Positions 32,401 to 41,003 are shown, numbered from the stretch's first letter. The stretch is 64,000 nt of DNA from Flammeovirgaceae bacterium UBA7330 (GCA_002471275.1 DKPQ01000005.1:620001-684000); one strand, 5' to 3'. Notes: generated by a model from the letters alone, not told the origin. Numbers and translations: made by a program.

Positions 32401-34478
32401 GCATGAGCAATAAAAGCCAAAGCGCCTTTCGAAGGTGTATTGATCCAGGGCTGCCCAAAGGTAAATGTAGGACTAAAGATTTCACCGGCATTACAACCAT
32501 TGACCAGTACTATCGGGTATTTCCCTGCATTGTCATGATCATTCACGTTGCCTATCTCAATATCTGAATTTTGGGATGAGCTGTGTCCAAAGAATGTGAC
32601 CATTCCTACTCCATTGTTGATCTCTGTTCTTATGTCAATAATTTCAGTAGGCGCTGTTGTTATTTTTCTCCTGATTTTGGCATTACCCCCCAGAAAGTTT
32701 CCTTCCGCTAATCGCTCAAAATTTTCTACATAGTTCGAAAAGGTTTGCTGCTCAAAACTATTCTGACCACCGCTCAATAGTATTTGATTTTTGCGCCAGA
32801 GATTGTTAAAAGGGAGTGCCTCCATTTCTTTCACCTTGTCCAAATAGGACTTTATGTCTTCGGAGGTAAAGGCATTCAAGCGCCCGACACCAAAGGGGGG
32901 GTCAAAACCGGATCCGGCAGCTTTGATGGTGTACAATAAATCTGATCCGGGAAATCCATAAGCCGGGATGTAATTCACATTAGGGTAAGTCTCAGGGTCC
33001 TGTCGGTAAAAACCATAATTGGTTGAAAGCCCTTTCCCGATGATAAACAGATATTTAGGATCTCCGACTGCCAGTGCATGCGCAATAAAATTTTTGATGG
33101 CCAATGGCGATGGATCTCCGTATCCATATTGGTTAAATATTTCGTCTATCATGGCCAGCTCAACCTGATGACTACCTCCCTGCACGCTCTCTCTGTAGGA
33201 TCTATACGCGTCGAGTTGATTTAGCCCATCACTGGCCAGGGCGTTGAAATGGTCATGACTAATCATCAGATAGTTGCTATTCGTCGGATCAATTTGACCC
33301 ATATCTACTTCTTCGATGGAGGCTACACTTTTAGTGCTGGTGAAAGCATAAAACTTCCTGGGAATTGTGGGGTCATTTACGATGAACTCAAAACGATCAG
33401 CAGCACTGAAGCTTTTTGTAATGATCCTGGGGGTAAGTGGATCCGTGACTTCAAAAATTCTGGTTCCTGCGGCATTGGTTGTTGGTACGACGAGGTACGA
33501 TCTGGATTGAGCACTTGTTCTCTGATAAAAGGTCTTGTTTTCATTGGCGACCATGTCAAAGTCCTGTGGGGCAATGATCTTGATGTAAGGCACAGAGATC
33601 CTATCAGCCTGACCGGACTCTCCCAGAGCGGTCACACGAACAACAAGGGTCCCATCTCCATTCACGTCAGACCAGGCGAGGCTTCCTGAATGGATGGTTT
33701 GCGTCCATCCATTGAACGTGGCTGTATCCAGGTTTCTGAGGCTGACATCCGATGGCCCCACTCTGATCTGCGATTTATGTGTCAGAGAATTTCCTCCGAT
33801 CAATCCAATCTCTATTGATGGGACAGGCCCTGTATTATCAAAATCACCCAGATTGAAGGTAAAAGTCTGGCTTTGGTTTTTGGTGAAGAAGCTACCTGTC
33901 CATCCTTCTCCTTCCACGTATTCCCCGGAGCTTAATTCCGAGCCAAATCCAAATTTTGTACCTGGGGAGTAGACATTGGTCTGGACGTTTAGCAATTCAT
34001 TTAGGTGGTAGGGCTCCGGTGAATATCCAAGATTGTCTCCAAGTGCTGGAGCATTATTGATTGATTTTCCTATCTCAGTCTGTCTCCAGGTCAAAAAATA
34101 GGAGGCTGTGTCGGTGAAAAGGCTGTAATAGGGATGGATCTGATAAGAAGGGTCCTCATATAACTGAGTGTCTAATTCACCGTCATTCTTTTCTCCGTAA
34201 AATTCCAGATAGTCGAGGGATCCACTATTATCTACTTTTCGTACAGCTATCTCCTGTCCTCTTCGGTAGATCTTTATGAAATCAAAGGCAGTAGTATAGT
34301 ATGGCTCTGGTACACCAGCCTGCTGTAATGCAGCAGCATCAATACGATATACCCCATTCTCAGCCAGCTTGATCTTGAAATACCGTTGATTGAATTTGAT
34401 CCATTCATTGCCATAGGGCTGCGACCAGGTAGTCAAAGCAAAAAGCAGGAGGAGTCCGGTGATTAGCTTACTCTTCAT
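29499..34478 (-). CDS. PorU2-like C25 (gingipain-type) peptidase of the type IX secretion system
   Basis: 1659 residues from the ATG at 34478, which gives a clean signal peptide (MKSKLITGLLLLFALTTWSQ); an upstream in-frame ATG at 34562 is unlikely. A C25 peptidase domain at about 385-760 shows the catalytic His in MVTFFGHSSSQ and Cys in VLVNGCNAGEIF. Long CARDB/Ig-like beta domains follow, and the C-terminus is a FlgD-like or T9SS-type sorting domain (YPYPNPFSTNTRFVF, WDGRDEYGDLLANGVYLYRV). This matches the large PorU2 putative sortases rather than the ~1100-residue PorU. PorU removes C-terminal sorting signals and attaches cargo to the cell surface. Its start overlaps the PorV-like gene by 11 nt. 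Confidence 0.85.
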   Translation of the reverse strand: MKSKLITGLLLLFALTTWSQPYGNEWIKFNQRYFKIKLAENGVYRIDAAALQQAGVPEPYYTTAFDFIKIYRRGQEIAVRKVDNSGSLDYLEFYGEKNDGELDTQLYEDPSYQIHPYYSLFTDTASYFLTWRQTEIGKSINNAPALGDNLGYSPEPYHLNELLNVQTNVYSPGTKFGFGSELSSGEYVEGEGWTGSFFTKNQSQTFTFNLGDFDNTGPVPSIEIGLIGGNSLTHKSQIRVGPSDVSLRNLDTATFNGWTQTIHSGSLAWSDVNGDGTLVVRVTALGESGQADRISVPYIKIIAPQDFDMVANENKTFYQRTSAQSRSYLVVPTTNAAGTRIFEVTDPLTPRIITKSFSAADRFEFIVNDPTIPRKFYAFTSTKSVASIEEVDMGQIDPTNSNYLMISHDHFNALASDGLNQLDAYRSYRESVQGGSHQVELAMIDEIFNQYGYGDPSPLAIKNFIAHALAVGDPKYLFIIGKGLSTNYGFYRQDPETYPNVNYIPAYGFPGSDLLYTIKAAGSGFDPPFGVGRLNAFTSEDIKSYLDKVKEMEALPFNNLWRKNQILLSGGQNSFEQQTFSNYVENFERLAEGNFLGGNAKIRRKITTAPTEIIDIRTEINNGVGMVTFFGHSSSQNSDIEIGNVNDHDNAGKYPIVLVNGCNAGEIFSPTFTFGQPWINTPSKGALAFIAHADFSFSINLKRFSDLFYQEAFTKELEFGRSLGEIITSVAGLYHDLFGTNVVSLAQVNLMSVLGDPAIKVFGANKPDYESDPNQISADPIFGNQILASQSGFIINFPLKNYGKSTLDSMDLEIRRTLPEGEVLTQVIRIPPVKYSDTLQITIENDPARKVDGNNIFTFIIDPGNVVDELNENNNQTTFELFINSGNTINLYPINFGVQSEKTVNLMFQPSSVLDAPRDFSLEYDTSHNFSSSFKNSMVLNGLTMIRHPVDFNALPDSTTIYWRTRYASPQQDEDTTWVNSSFTIINGLNSGWGQVGTGQFSGNTLSGVTYNNGTWSFEESENDYEIVTHGIDHPNEYEDIQVIVGNVNYMITENTFDPVCRVNTINAVFIDRATGQPYRPISFQTGDVSNPLICGRVPQVIHNLTENNVLGSNRYLDSLISLMKTEDYVLLFSFDSVAYSNWDAQLISSLNSVGIQSNTISSLVDGQAVIFLGKKGASPGEAIEMVDDGSLLLPKEQLMNLAGLVTYTSTSGSISTRRIGPAKSWNNLHYEVIDNANDNFSIDVIGIDPNGTETQLFTDARLVAVDVSSIDPLQYPFLKLNIGFSDNVDLDPPQLKALVVEYTLPPEGYLLAASNESQDLQEGQEYQTSYKFINISSEDFQDSLHVSSSLLNINSSQSFDQSFNIAPTAAGDTTSFTLIYSSIGRTGQNNLNVFVTPMENELLSANNFYSLSPAATINEDNTNPVLNVTIDGTYILDGDIVSPNPTIRITLKDDNSYLLNDDTVGIEVYLKQPCDGCQYERVNFTDPGVSYTPETEDQEFEMSYQPGPLEDGIYSLRVSAEDELGNNSGDNDYEISFEVINESAVTHFYPYPNPFSTNTRFVFTLTGGTIPDQIKIQIMTISGRVVKEINQDEIGPIRIGNNITQYAWDGRDEYGDLLANGVYLYRVFIRQQGESLNHRFTTADKAFKNGYGKIYILR

Positions 34479-35553
34479 CCTTGCTTGAATTGAAATCAAC
34501 TTTGATGGAAAAAATGTTGGAGTACAACCCGGCAGACTGGTCTCCAATATCCGTGAGTGCATAATCTATGGCGACTTCACTGAATCGCACTCCGATTCCG
34601 GCACTTGGCTGAAAGGTCCAGGATGTAGACGCGTCAAAATCCTCAATCTGCTGAAACTGATTGACGCCAGCGCGCAGAAACGCCATGTTTTTGAAACCGA
34701 TCTCGATGCCAGCCATAGGGTCGAGGGAACCGAAATCCGTTCTGACCACAGTGTTTCTCTTGCCATCAAAGGTCCATACCAAATCAGCAGTTGTCAATAT
34801 GCTGAAGGCCTCTGAAATGCTAATTTTTCTGGAAATGCCCGCAATCAGTCGTGGTAGCGTTATTTCAAGCGTGTTTTCTGGCACAGCATTTCCTGTCTGA
34901 CCATACACCTGACTAACCTCTTCGCTATTGTGTTTCCAGGCATTGAAGGTGCCAAATACATCTTTGGCCATCAGGCCCACCATCCATTTTCCAAAAGCTT
35001 TTTGGGCTGACAGGTCGACACCAAAACCCCAGGAAGTAGCAAAATTCCCTACCCTGCGATGCAGGACTTTCACATTACCACCGGTTTTCAGTCCACCAAG
35101 CACGGGTATATCCCTGGCATAGGAGATAAAAAAGGCATAGTCCGATGCAGAGAAGAACTGGATGTTGTTGTAATTGATAGCCCCGGTAGCATCAAACAAA
35201 AATCGGGTATCGGCAATGTCGTCTACGGCAAATCGAAGTACGCTGATCCCGATACCGCTGCTTTCATCCAGTTTTCTTGCATAGCCTAAAAAATCATAGT
35301 TGGCAATGCCTGCGAAATAGGCTGCATGCATCATCTCCAGCTGATGATCAGCTTTCAAATCCAGTATACCTGCAGGATTCCAGTAAAGCGCAGATACATC
35401 ATCTACATGACTGGTCATGCTCAAACCCAGTCCGAATGCTCTTGCGTCCACTCCAATATTTAAATATTCATTGCTGTACTTAGGTGTTTGATCCTGAGCA
35501 TGCAGAAAATGAATGACCAATGCAAGGGGAAGGAAAAAGCTGATTGATTTCAT
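34468..35553 (-). CDS. PorV/PorQ-family outer-membrane protein
   Basis: 361 residues from the ATG at 35553 (MKSISFFLPLALVIHFLHAQ is a good signal peptide; an ATG at 35568 would add five residues). The N-terminal part of the barrel reads YLNIGVDARAFGLGLS ... DDVSALYWNPAGI, the hallmark of the PorV/PorQ (UPF0164) family, FadL-like 14-strand barrels. PorV shuttles type IX cargo to the PorU sortase. The overlap with the PorU2-like gene indicates that the two are made together and probably form an alternative attachment complex. Confidence 0.88.
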   Translation of the reverse strand: MKSISFFLPLALVIHFLHAQDQTPKYSNEYLNIGVDARAFGLGLSMTSHVDDVSALYWNPAGILDLKADHQLEMMHAAYFAGIANYDFLGYARKLDESSGIGISVLRFAVDDIADTRFLFDATGAINYNNIQFFSASDYAFFISYARDIPVLGGLKTGGNVKVLHRRVGNFATSWGFGVDLSAQKAFGKWMVGLMAKDVFGTFNAWKHNSEEVSQVYGQTGNAVPENTLEITLPRLIAGISRKISISEAFSILTTADLVWTFDGKRNTVVRTDFGSLDPMAGIEIGFKNMAFLRAGVNQFQQIEDFDASTSWTFQPSAGIGVRFSEVAIDYALTDIGDQSAGLYSNIFSIKVDFNSSKDEE

Positions 35554-35711
35554 GAAAAAGTATCCCATTGCAAGATAGTTAGACCTGCTCTAACACAAAA
35601 AGGTTGGACGTTATATGCGTGACCAAATAATAACTTTTTAAACATTTATATAATTAAAGTAATATTAAATATAATGAAATAAAGAATTATTATCTATCAG
35701 TAAATATTTTC

Positions 35712-35737
35712 ACATAGTACTTGGCCATACATAGTAC
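35712..35737. promoter_or_regulatory. Direct repeat upstream of the PadR gene
   Basis: ACATAGTAC occurs at 35712-35720 and again at 35729-35737, a 17-bp spacing, about 45-70 nt before the padR start. GTATACAGTA follows at 35744. Repeated sites containing ACAT/TAC are plausible PadR-family targets, so this could be an autoregulatory operator; no binding data support this. Confidence 0.4.
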
Positions 35738-35781
35738 CTTTCCGTATACAGTAAGGAACCTAAAGGTCAAAAGGTAGGAAG

Positions 35782-36144
35782 ATGGACATTAATTTACAGA
35801 ATGCACAAGTTCAGATGCGGAAGGGAATCTTAGAGTTCTGCATTCTGAATATCATCTCAAGGGGGGAGGTTTATGCTTCCGACATGCTTGAGGAACTAAC
35901 TTCTGCAAAGATCATGGTGGTAGAGGGGACATTATACCCTTTGCTTACAAGATTGAGGAAGGCTGGACTGGTGGATTACAAGTGGGTGGAATCCACGAGT
36001 GGTCCACCAAGGAAGTATTACACGCTCACTGATTCAGGTGAGGAATTTAGAAAGGGACTTAACAATACCTGGGAAGAACTACAGGCTTCTACAAAGAAGA
36101 TCATCTCGGTGAGTAAGAAATCTGCAAAAACAACCAGGAAATAA
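35782..36144 (+). CDS. PadR-family transcriptional regulator
   Basis: 120 residues: a PadR winged helix (RKGILEFCILNIISRGEVYASDMLEEL, VEGTLYPLLTRLRKAGLVDYKW, GPPRKYYTLTDSGEEF) and a short charged C-terminal helix typical of subfamily 2, which dimerises through it. PadR proteins are mostly ligand- or stress-released repressors. In Bacteroidota this short PadR commonly precedes a PspC/GIN-domain gene, as it does here 115 nt downstream, so it probably controls that gene and itself. Confidence 0.93.
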   Translation: MDINLQNAQVQMRKGILEFCILNIISRGEVYASDMLEELTSAKIMVVEGTLYPLLTRLRKAGLVDYKWVESTSGPPRKYYTLTDSGEEFRKGLNNTWEELQASTKKIISVSKKSAKTTRK

Positions 36145-36201
36145 AAGGAAGGAATGAAAAACTCACTCAATCATAAATCAATTTTGATTCATACAGATCA
36201 G

Positions 36202-36229
36202 ATGTTAAATGCCCGAACGCATTCAACAT
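36202..36229. promoter_or_regulatory. Inverted repeat in front of the PspC/GIN gene, candidate PadR operator
   Basis: ATGTTAAATGC (36202-36212) and GCATTCAACAT (36219-36229) are reverse complements with one mismatch around a 6-nt loop, 31-58 nt before the start codon. The ends ATGT/ACAT resemble PadR half sites, though the spacing between them is longer than the classic N8. It lies between the regulator gene and its probable target. Confidence 0.45.
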
Positions 36230-36259
36230 TTAGACTAACTAATAACCGCGATTAAAGAA

Positions 36260-38683
36260 ATGAAAAAGACAGTCAGTATAAATATTGGAGGGATCATTTT
36301 CCATATTGAGGAGGATGGATTCGAAAAACTCAAGAGCTATCTGGATTCTGTCAATAAATACTTTTCCAGCTTTGATGATAGCAAGGAAATCATCTCAGAT
36401 ATTGAAGGAAGGATTGCTGAGATCTTTCTGAGCAAGCTTACGGCAAGCAGGCAGACCATCAATCTGGATGATGTGAATGATTTGATCACCACAATGGGAA
36501 CCACCCAGGACTTTGATGCCACGCTGGAATCTGAGCCTGCTGAACCCCCTAAAGCGGAAGACTCCAGAGAGGAAACCTCTTCAAAAGGTGAAAAGGGGAA
36601 AGCAACTAAAAGACTCTACAGAGATACCAAACGGAGAATCATCGGTGGCGTATCGGCCGGGATAGCCCACTATTTTGGGATAGATCCATTGTGGATCAGG
36701 TTGCTGTTTATTGCCCTGTTTGTTAACGTTTTTTTCTCAGGTATTTCAGGAGCCATTTTATTGGCTTATATCATCCTCTGGATAGTTGTACCATACAACA
36801 ACGACCTGGAAGAAGATGGAAAGATCAAAAAACTCTTTAGAAATCCTGATTCACGGGTCCTGGGAGGTGTGGCGGGTGGCATAGCTTCCTATTTTGGCAT
36901 TGATGTCTCCGTAGTTCGATTAATTTTTGTGATTTCGATATTTCTGGGAGGTGCCGGGGTATTGATCTATGTCATTCTGTGGATCATCACGCCCGAGGCC
37001 AAAACCATTACCGAAAAGGTACAAATGGAAGGAGAGCCTGTCACACTGAAGAACATTGAAGATGCGGTGAAGAAAAATCTTCGGGTGAAGGAAGGTGAAG
37101 AAGGTCCTTTGGTTAAGGTTTTATTGTTTCCATTCAGACTTATCGCATTGGTTATCAGTGGGCTCGCTAAGATTCTGGGACCACTGATGCGTTTTCTGAT
37201 TGATGCAGTAAGGATCATCTTTGGTGCCATACTCAGTCTCCATGGTTTTATTTCCATGGTAATATTCACTGGCTTATTGCTTACTATTTATGGGGTTGGT
37301 GGTATGACCAATCTGTACAATCTGGGAGAAATCCCCATCGATTTGATTCGGGATTCCATTGATCCTATCATTGTATTCAGTATTTGGGGGTTTTCAATAA
37401 TTACTGCATTGGCATTCTTCCTGGCTGGCCTGGCCATTATCTTAAAGCGAAAAATAGTCAATGCCTATATCGGGTGGTCCCTGTTTATCTTATGGTTGGT
37501 ATCCATCGTGCTCATTTCATTTAATCTTCCGGGATATGTGGCAGAGTTCAGGTCTGGCAGTAGCTACAAAGATGAAAAAGTATTTGAAGTGGTTGAGGGT
37601 GAAATACCAACATTCAAACTCAGCGCCGACCCCTCTTTTGGGCCTAACCTTGTAGACCTGAGAATTCGTGGGCATGCTGACAGTGTTTATAAGTTAGTGT
37701 TAGACATTGAAAGCAGAGGGTCCAATAGGACAGAAGCCATCGAAAACGCCAGGCGTGTCAAATATGAGGTCGTGAAGACCGGGGATGAGATTCTGTTTGA
37801 TCCGAAGCCAGTATTCCCTGAGGGCACAAAATACAGGTTTCAACACATTGATGCAGTCTTTTATGTTCCGTTTGGGCAGGTATTCAGAATGGAAAGGGAC
37901 CTTGACAGGATTCTTGTAAGTACCCTGTATCATGGAGGTTACAGCTCAAGACAGATGGAAGGCAATGATTGGGTCTTCGATAGCAGGGGGATAAGATGTA
38001 TCTCATGTCCTGTGGATGAAAGCACGATGTCTGACGATGATGACAGAGGCTATGCTGATCGGATGTCATACCCTTTTGAGGATTTTGATGAGGTAAAAGT
38101 GGCCTCTTTGATGAAAGTGGATATTCGCAGAGGTTCAGAATACAAAGTGACTGTGTATGGAGACGAGGATGTGTTGGGTGATGTATATCTCAATCAGGTG
38201 GGAGATGAGTTGGAGGTAAAATACCGGGAGGATGCCTGGGAATGGTGGAATGACAAGCACAGAGAAGTAAAATTGAGTATTACGATGCCCGAACTGGACT
38301 ATCTGGAGCTTGTAGGAAAGTGCAGGGGGGATGTCCGGGGATTTAATGAAAACGAGATGGAAATAAATCTTGTAGGGGCATCTGAGCTGATACTTGAGTC
38401 CAGGGTGGAAAAGCTGAATATCTCTATGGCTGGCGCTTCTGAAATGGAATTACGAGGCTCGGGTGACGAGCTCGACGTTGAGGTGATTGGTGCCTCCAAG
38501 CTCAAAGCATTTGAATTTGAGGTAAGGAAAGCCTCATTGCAAGTGGTGGGAGCATCCCTGGCCCAGGTCAGTGCAAGTGAGGACCTGGAAATAGAAGCCG
38601 CTGGAATGAGCAAGGTCAGGTATCGTGGTGAAGCTAAAGTATCCATCAGTGAGGCAGGTATGAGTAGCGTGGAGCGAGATTGA
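36260..38683 (+). CDS. Membrane protein with two PspC domains and a C-terminal GIN (DUF2807) domain
   Basis: 807 residues. A cytoplasmic N-terminal region (about 1-80, SINIGGIIFHIEEDGFEKLK) is followed by an acidic linker. PspC domain 1 is at about 117-180 (DTKRRIIGGVSAGIAHYFGID) and PspC domain 2 at about 190-250 (NPDSRVLGGVAGGIASYFGID), each with a membrane helix pair. Several more helices span 290-440. The extracytoplasmic half ends in repeated beta-helix turns (about 610-807) of the GIN type, with recurring GAS and GMS turns (LVGASELILESRV, MAGASEMELRGSG). PspC senses envelope stress in enterobacteria; in Bacteroidota this composite protein is conserved but uncharacterised. Preceded by the PadR gene, its likely regulator. 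Confidence 0.9.
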   Translation: MKKTVSINIGGIIFHIEEDGFEKLKSYLDSVNKYFSSFDDSKEIISDIEGRIAEIFLSKLTASRQTINLDDVNDLITTMGTTQDFDATLESEPAEPPKAEDSREETSSKGEKGKATKRLYRDTKRRIIGGVSAGIAHYFGIDPLWIRLLFIALFVNVFFSGISGAILLAYIILWIVVPYNNDLEEDGKIKKLFRNPDSRVLGGVAGGIASYFGIDVSVVRLIFVISIFLGGAGVLIYVILWIITPEAKTITEKVQMEGEPVTLKNIEDAVKKNLRVKEGEEGPLVKVLLFPFRLIALVISGLAKILGPLMRFLIDAVRIIFGAILSLHGFISMVIFTGLLLTIYGVGGMTNLYNLGEIPIDLIRDSIDPIIVFSIWGFSIITALAFFLAGLAIILKRKIVNAYIGWSLFILWLVSIVLISFNLPGYVAEFRSGSSYKDEKVFEVVEGEIPTFKLSADPSFGPNLVDLRIRGHADSVYKLVLDIESRGSNRTEAIENARRVKYEVVKTGDEILFDPKPVFPEGTKYRFQHIDAVFYVPFGQVFRMERDLDRILVSTLYHGGYSSRQMEGNDWVFDSRGIRCISCPVDESTMSDDDDRGYADRMSYPFEDFDEVKVASLMKVDIRRGSEYKVTVYGDEDVLGDVYLNQVGDELEVKYREDAWEWWNDKHREVKLSITMPELDYLELVGKCRGDVRGFNENEMEINLVGASELILESRVEKLNISMAGASEMELRGSGDELDVEVIGASKLKAFEFEVRKASLQVVGASLAQVSASEDLEIEAAGMSKVRYRGEAKVSISEAGMSSVERD

Positions 38684-38700
38684 TCGGGCATATTCCTAAC

Positions 38701-38743
38701 ATTTGGATTGGTCTTTCCGTTATTGGAATAAACCAATCCAAAT
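38701..38743. repeat. 12-bp inverted repeat ending next to the start codon
   Basis: ATTTGGATTGGT (38701-38712) and ACCAATCCAAAT (38732-38743) are exact reverse complements with a 19-nt loop that itself contains TTCC/GGAA. The right arm ends 3 nt before the ATG of the hydrolase gene. No T run follows, so it is more likely a translation-controlling hairpin or an operator than a terminator for the PspC gene. Confidence 0.7.
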
Positions 38744-38746
38744 CTT

Positions 38747-39478
38747 ATGAAGCATTTCTGCTCTTTTCTCTTCATTATACCCTTGCTATGTGTCGCACAG
38801 GATAAGCTGGATACAAAATCAGGACCCGTCAAGATTAACCCGGTAACGCATGGCACCATGGTGCTGGAGTTTAACGGAAAAACCATTTACGTGGATCCCT
38901 ATGGTGGAGCATCGGGATTTAGTGCATTCGCTGATCCCAATCTGATCCTGATCACAGACATTCATGGTGACCATTTGAATAAAGAGACCCTGGCTGCACT
39001 CAATACCAGCAAAAGCACATTTGTAGTTCCACAGGCAGTCTATGATCAGCTGGAGGAATCTCAAAAATCGAACGCAAAAGTGCTCAGTAATGGATCTATC
39101 CTGGATTGGGAAGGAATTAGCATACAAGCCGTTCCCATGTATAATCTCCCTGAGACAGATGATTCCAGGCACCCGAAAGGTCGGGGCAATGGATATGTCC
39201 TCACGATGGGAGACAAAAAAATCTATATCTCCGGGGATACAGAAGATATCAAGGAAATGCGCTCGCTAAAAGGCATCGATGTGGCTTTTGTATGCATGAA
39301 CCTACCATACACCATGGACATCAATCAGGCGGCTTCGGCTGTGCTGGAGTTTAAACCCAAAGTCGTGTACCCATACCATTACCGTGGACAGGGAGGCCTG
39401 AGCGATGTGGATCAATTCAAAAAGCTGGTCAACACCGGAGACAGTAAGATTGAAGTAAGGCTGGCTAAATGGTATTGA
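38747..39478 (+). CDS. Secreted metallo-beta-lactamase-fold hydrolase
   Basis: 243 residues with a signal peptide (MKHFCSFLFIIPLLCVAQ). The fold markers are NPVTHGTMVLEF, the metal motif ITDIHGDHLN (a THxHxDH variant in which Asp replaces the first His), ISGDTEDIKEM with the bridging Asp, and the final His in VVYPYHYRGQG. It belongs to the UPF0173/YtnP-like branch of MBL proteins whose substrates are unknown. The first zinc-binding His is missing, so metal binding may be altered. It ends 4 nt before the convergent leuA stop. Confidence 0.85.
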   Translation: MKHFCSFLFIIPLLCVAQDKLDTKSGPVKINPVTHGTMVLEFNGKTIYVDPYGGASGFSAFADPNLILITDIHGDHLNKETLAALNTSKSTFVVPQAVYDQLEESQKSNAKVLSNGSILDWEGISIQAVPMYNLPETDDSRHPKGRGNGYVLTMGDKKIYISGDTEDIKEMRSLKGIDVAFVCMNLPYTMDINQAASAVLEFKPKVVYPYHYRGQGGLSDVDQFKKLVNTGDSKIEVRLAKWY

Positions 39479-39482
39479 GTGC

Positions 39483-41003
39483 TTAAGCACTAATTGCCAA
39501 TCTTCTTTTTAGCGAAGCCACTTTATTGATAGCATCGATGTAAGCTTTCACTGATGCGATGATTACATCTTTATGCACACCAAAGCCCATGTAAAGCTGA
39601 CCTTCGAATTCAATTCGCATATGCACCTTGCCTTCGTCCGTACGATCGCCGATTGACTGAACCAGAAACTCATCCAGGTTCATCTTCTCGTGGATCAACT
39701 GATCTACTGCATTCAAGGCAGCTTCCAGTGATCCGCTACCGGTAGCTTTACCGGTCAGGTACTCTCCGTTCACCTTTAATTTGATCGATGCAGAAGTGCC
39801 TTTTGACTGGCTGCTTACGATTTCTACATCTTCCAGCTCAATGCCTTCTTCGGGTAATTTTCCTTCCACCAACACAATGAGGTCATTGTCGGTAAAATCT
39901 TTTTTCTCATCTGCCAGCTTTAGGAATCCCTGATAAACTTCTTCAACACGCTCGTTTTCCAACTTGTAACCAAGCCTTTCGAGGTGGTATTTCAAAGCAG
40001 CTTTACCACTTCGGGCTGTAAGAATGATTGATGATTGTGGGATCCCAATATCCGTTGGATTAAGAATCTCGTAATTCTCCCTGTTTTTGATCATTCCATC
40101 CTGGTGGATTCCGGATGAGTGTGCAAAAGCATTTCTTCCGACGATTGCTTTGTTAGGTTGCACGGGCATATTCATCATTTTGCTTACCAATAAGCTCAAT
40201 GCATAGATGTGCTGGCTATTGATGTTGGTATGCAAATTCAGATCCTTGTGTGTTTTAAGGATCATCGTGATTTCTTCAAGGGAAGTATTGCCAGCCCTTT
40301 CGCCAATGCCATTCATGGTGACTTCAACCTGTCGGGCGCCATTGATCACTCCTGCGGCAGTATTCGCTGTGGCAAGGCCTAAATCATTGTGGCAGTGGCA
40401 TGAAAGAATGGCTTTATCTACACCTTTCACATTTTCTTTCAGGTATTTTATTTTGGCACCGTATTCTTCCGGTAAACAATATCCTGTGGTGTCAGGAATA
40501 TTGACGACGGTTGCACCTGCTTTGATGACCGCCTCAACCATTTTGGCCAAAAATTCATTCTCTGTTCGGCCAGCATCCTCGCAGTAAAACTCTACGTCTT
40601 CTACATATTTCTTGGCGTATTTGGTAGCTGCTATGGCTCTTTCAAGGATCTTTTCCCGGTCGCTCTTGAATTTCAGCTTAATGTGATAATCGGAACTTCC
40701 GATCCCTGTATGAATTCTTTTACGCTTGGCAAATTTTAAAGCATCTGCTGCAAAGTCAATGTCTTTTTCAACAGCTCTTGTCAGTGCACAAATCACTGGC
40801 TCACTCACAGCTTTGGAAATTTCAATAACGGAGTTGAAGTCCATAGGACTGGAGATGGGAAACCCGGCTTCGATAATGTCAACACCCAGTATTTCAAGCT
40901 CTTTAGCTATTTCAATTTTTTCGGGTGTAGATAACTGACATCCTGGTACCTGTTCTCCATCACGAAGTGTTGTGTCAAAAACGTATACTCTGTTGTTGTC
41001 CAT
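39483..41003 (-). CDS. leuA: 2-isopropylmalate synthase
   Basis: 506 residues, the usual length of bacterial LeuA type 1. The DRE-TIM motif DTTLRDGEQVPG opens the catalytic barrel; the metal site HCHNDLGLATAN, the segment VTMNGIGERAGN and the HSSGIHQDG linker are intact. The LeuA dimer regulatory domain (about 385-500), which binds leucine, is complete. It condenses 2-oxoisovalerate with acetyl-CoA in leucine synthesis. A citramalate synthase is the main alternative, since the two are hard to separate by eye. No leuBCD genes lie beside it. Confidence 0.9.
   Translation of the reverse strand: MDNNRVYVFDTTLRDGEQVPGCQLSTPEKIEIAKELEILGVDIIEAGFPISSPMDFNSVIEISKAVSEPVICALTRAVEKDIDFAADALKFAKRKRIHTGIGSSDYHIKLKFKSDREKILERAIAATKYAKKYVEDVEFYCEDAGRTENEFLAKMVEAVIKAGATVVNIPDTTGYCLPEEYGAKIKYLKENVKGVDKAILSCHCHNDLGLATANTAAGVINGARQVEVTMNGIGERAGNTSLEEITMILKTHKDLNLHTNINSQHIYALSLLVSKMMNMPVQPNKAIVGRNAFAHSSGIHQDGMIKNRENYEILNPTDIGIPQSSIILTARSGKAALKYHLERLGYKLENERVEEVYQGFLKLADEKKDFTDNDLIVLVEGKLPEEGIELEDVEIVSSQSKGTSASIKLKVNGEYLTGKATGSGSLEAALNAVDQLIHEKMNLDEFLVQSIGDRTDEGKVHMRIEFEGQLYMGFGVHKDVIIASVKAYIDAINKVASLKRRLAISA

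Noticed and set aside
29499..34478. Assigning the C25 peptidase as the main sortase PorU
   Set aside because: It is much longer than PorU and has its own PorV-like partner; PorU2-like is the safer name.
38299..38886. 195-codon open frame on the minus strand across the end of the PspC/GIN gene
   Set aside because: It is antisense to a well-supported gene, Ser/Thr-rich in a way expected from the reverse of the GIN repeats, and has no recognisable domain.
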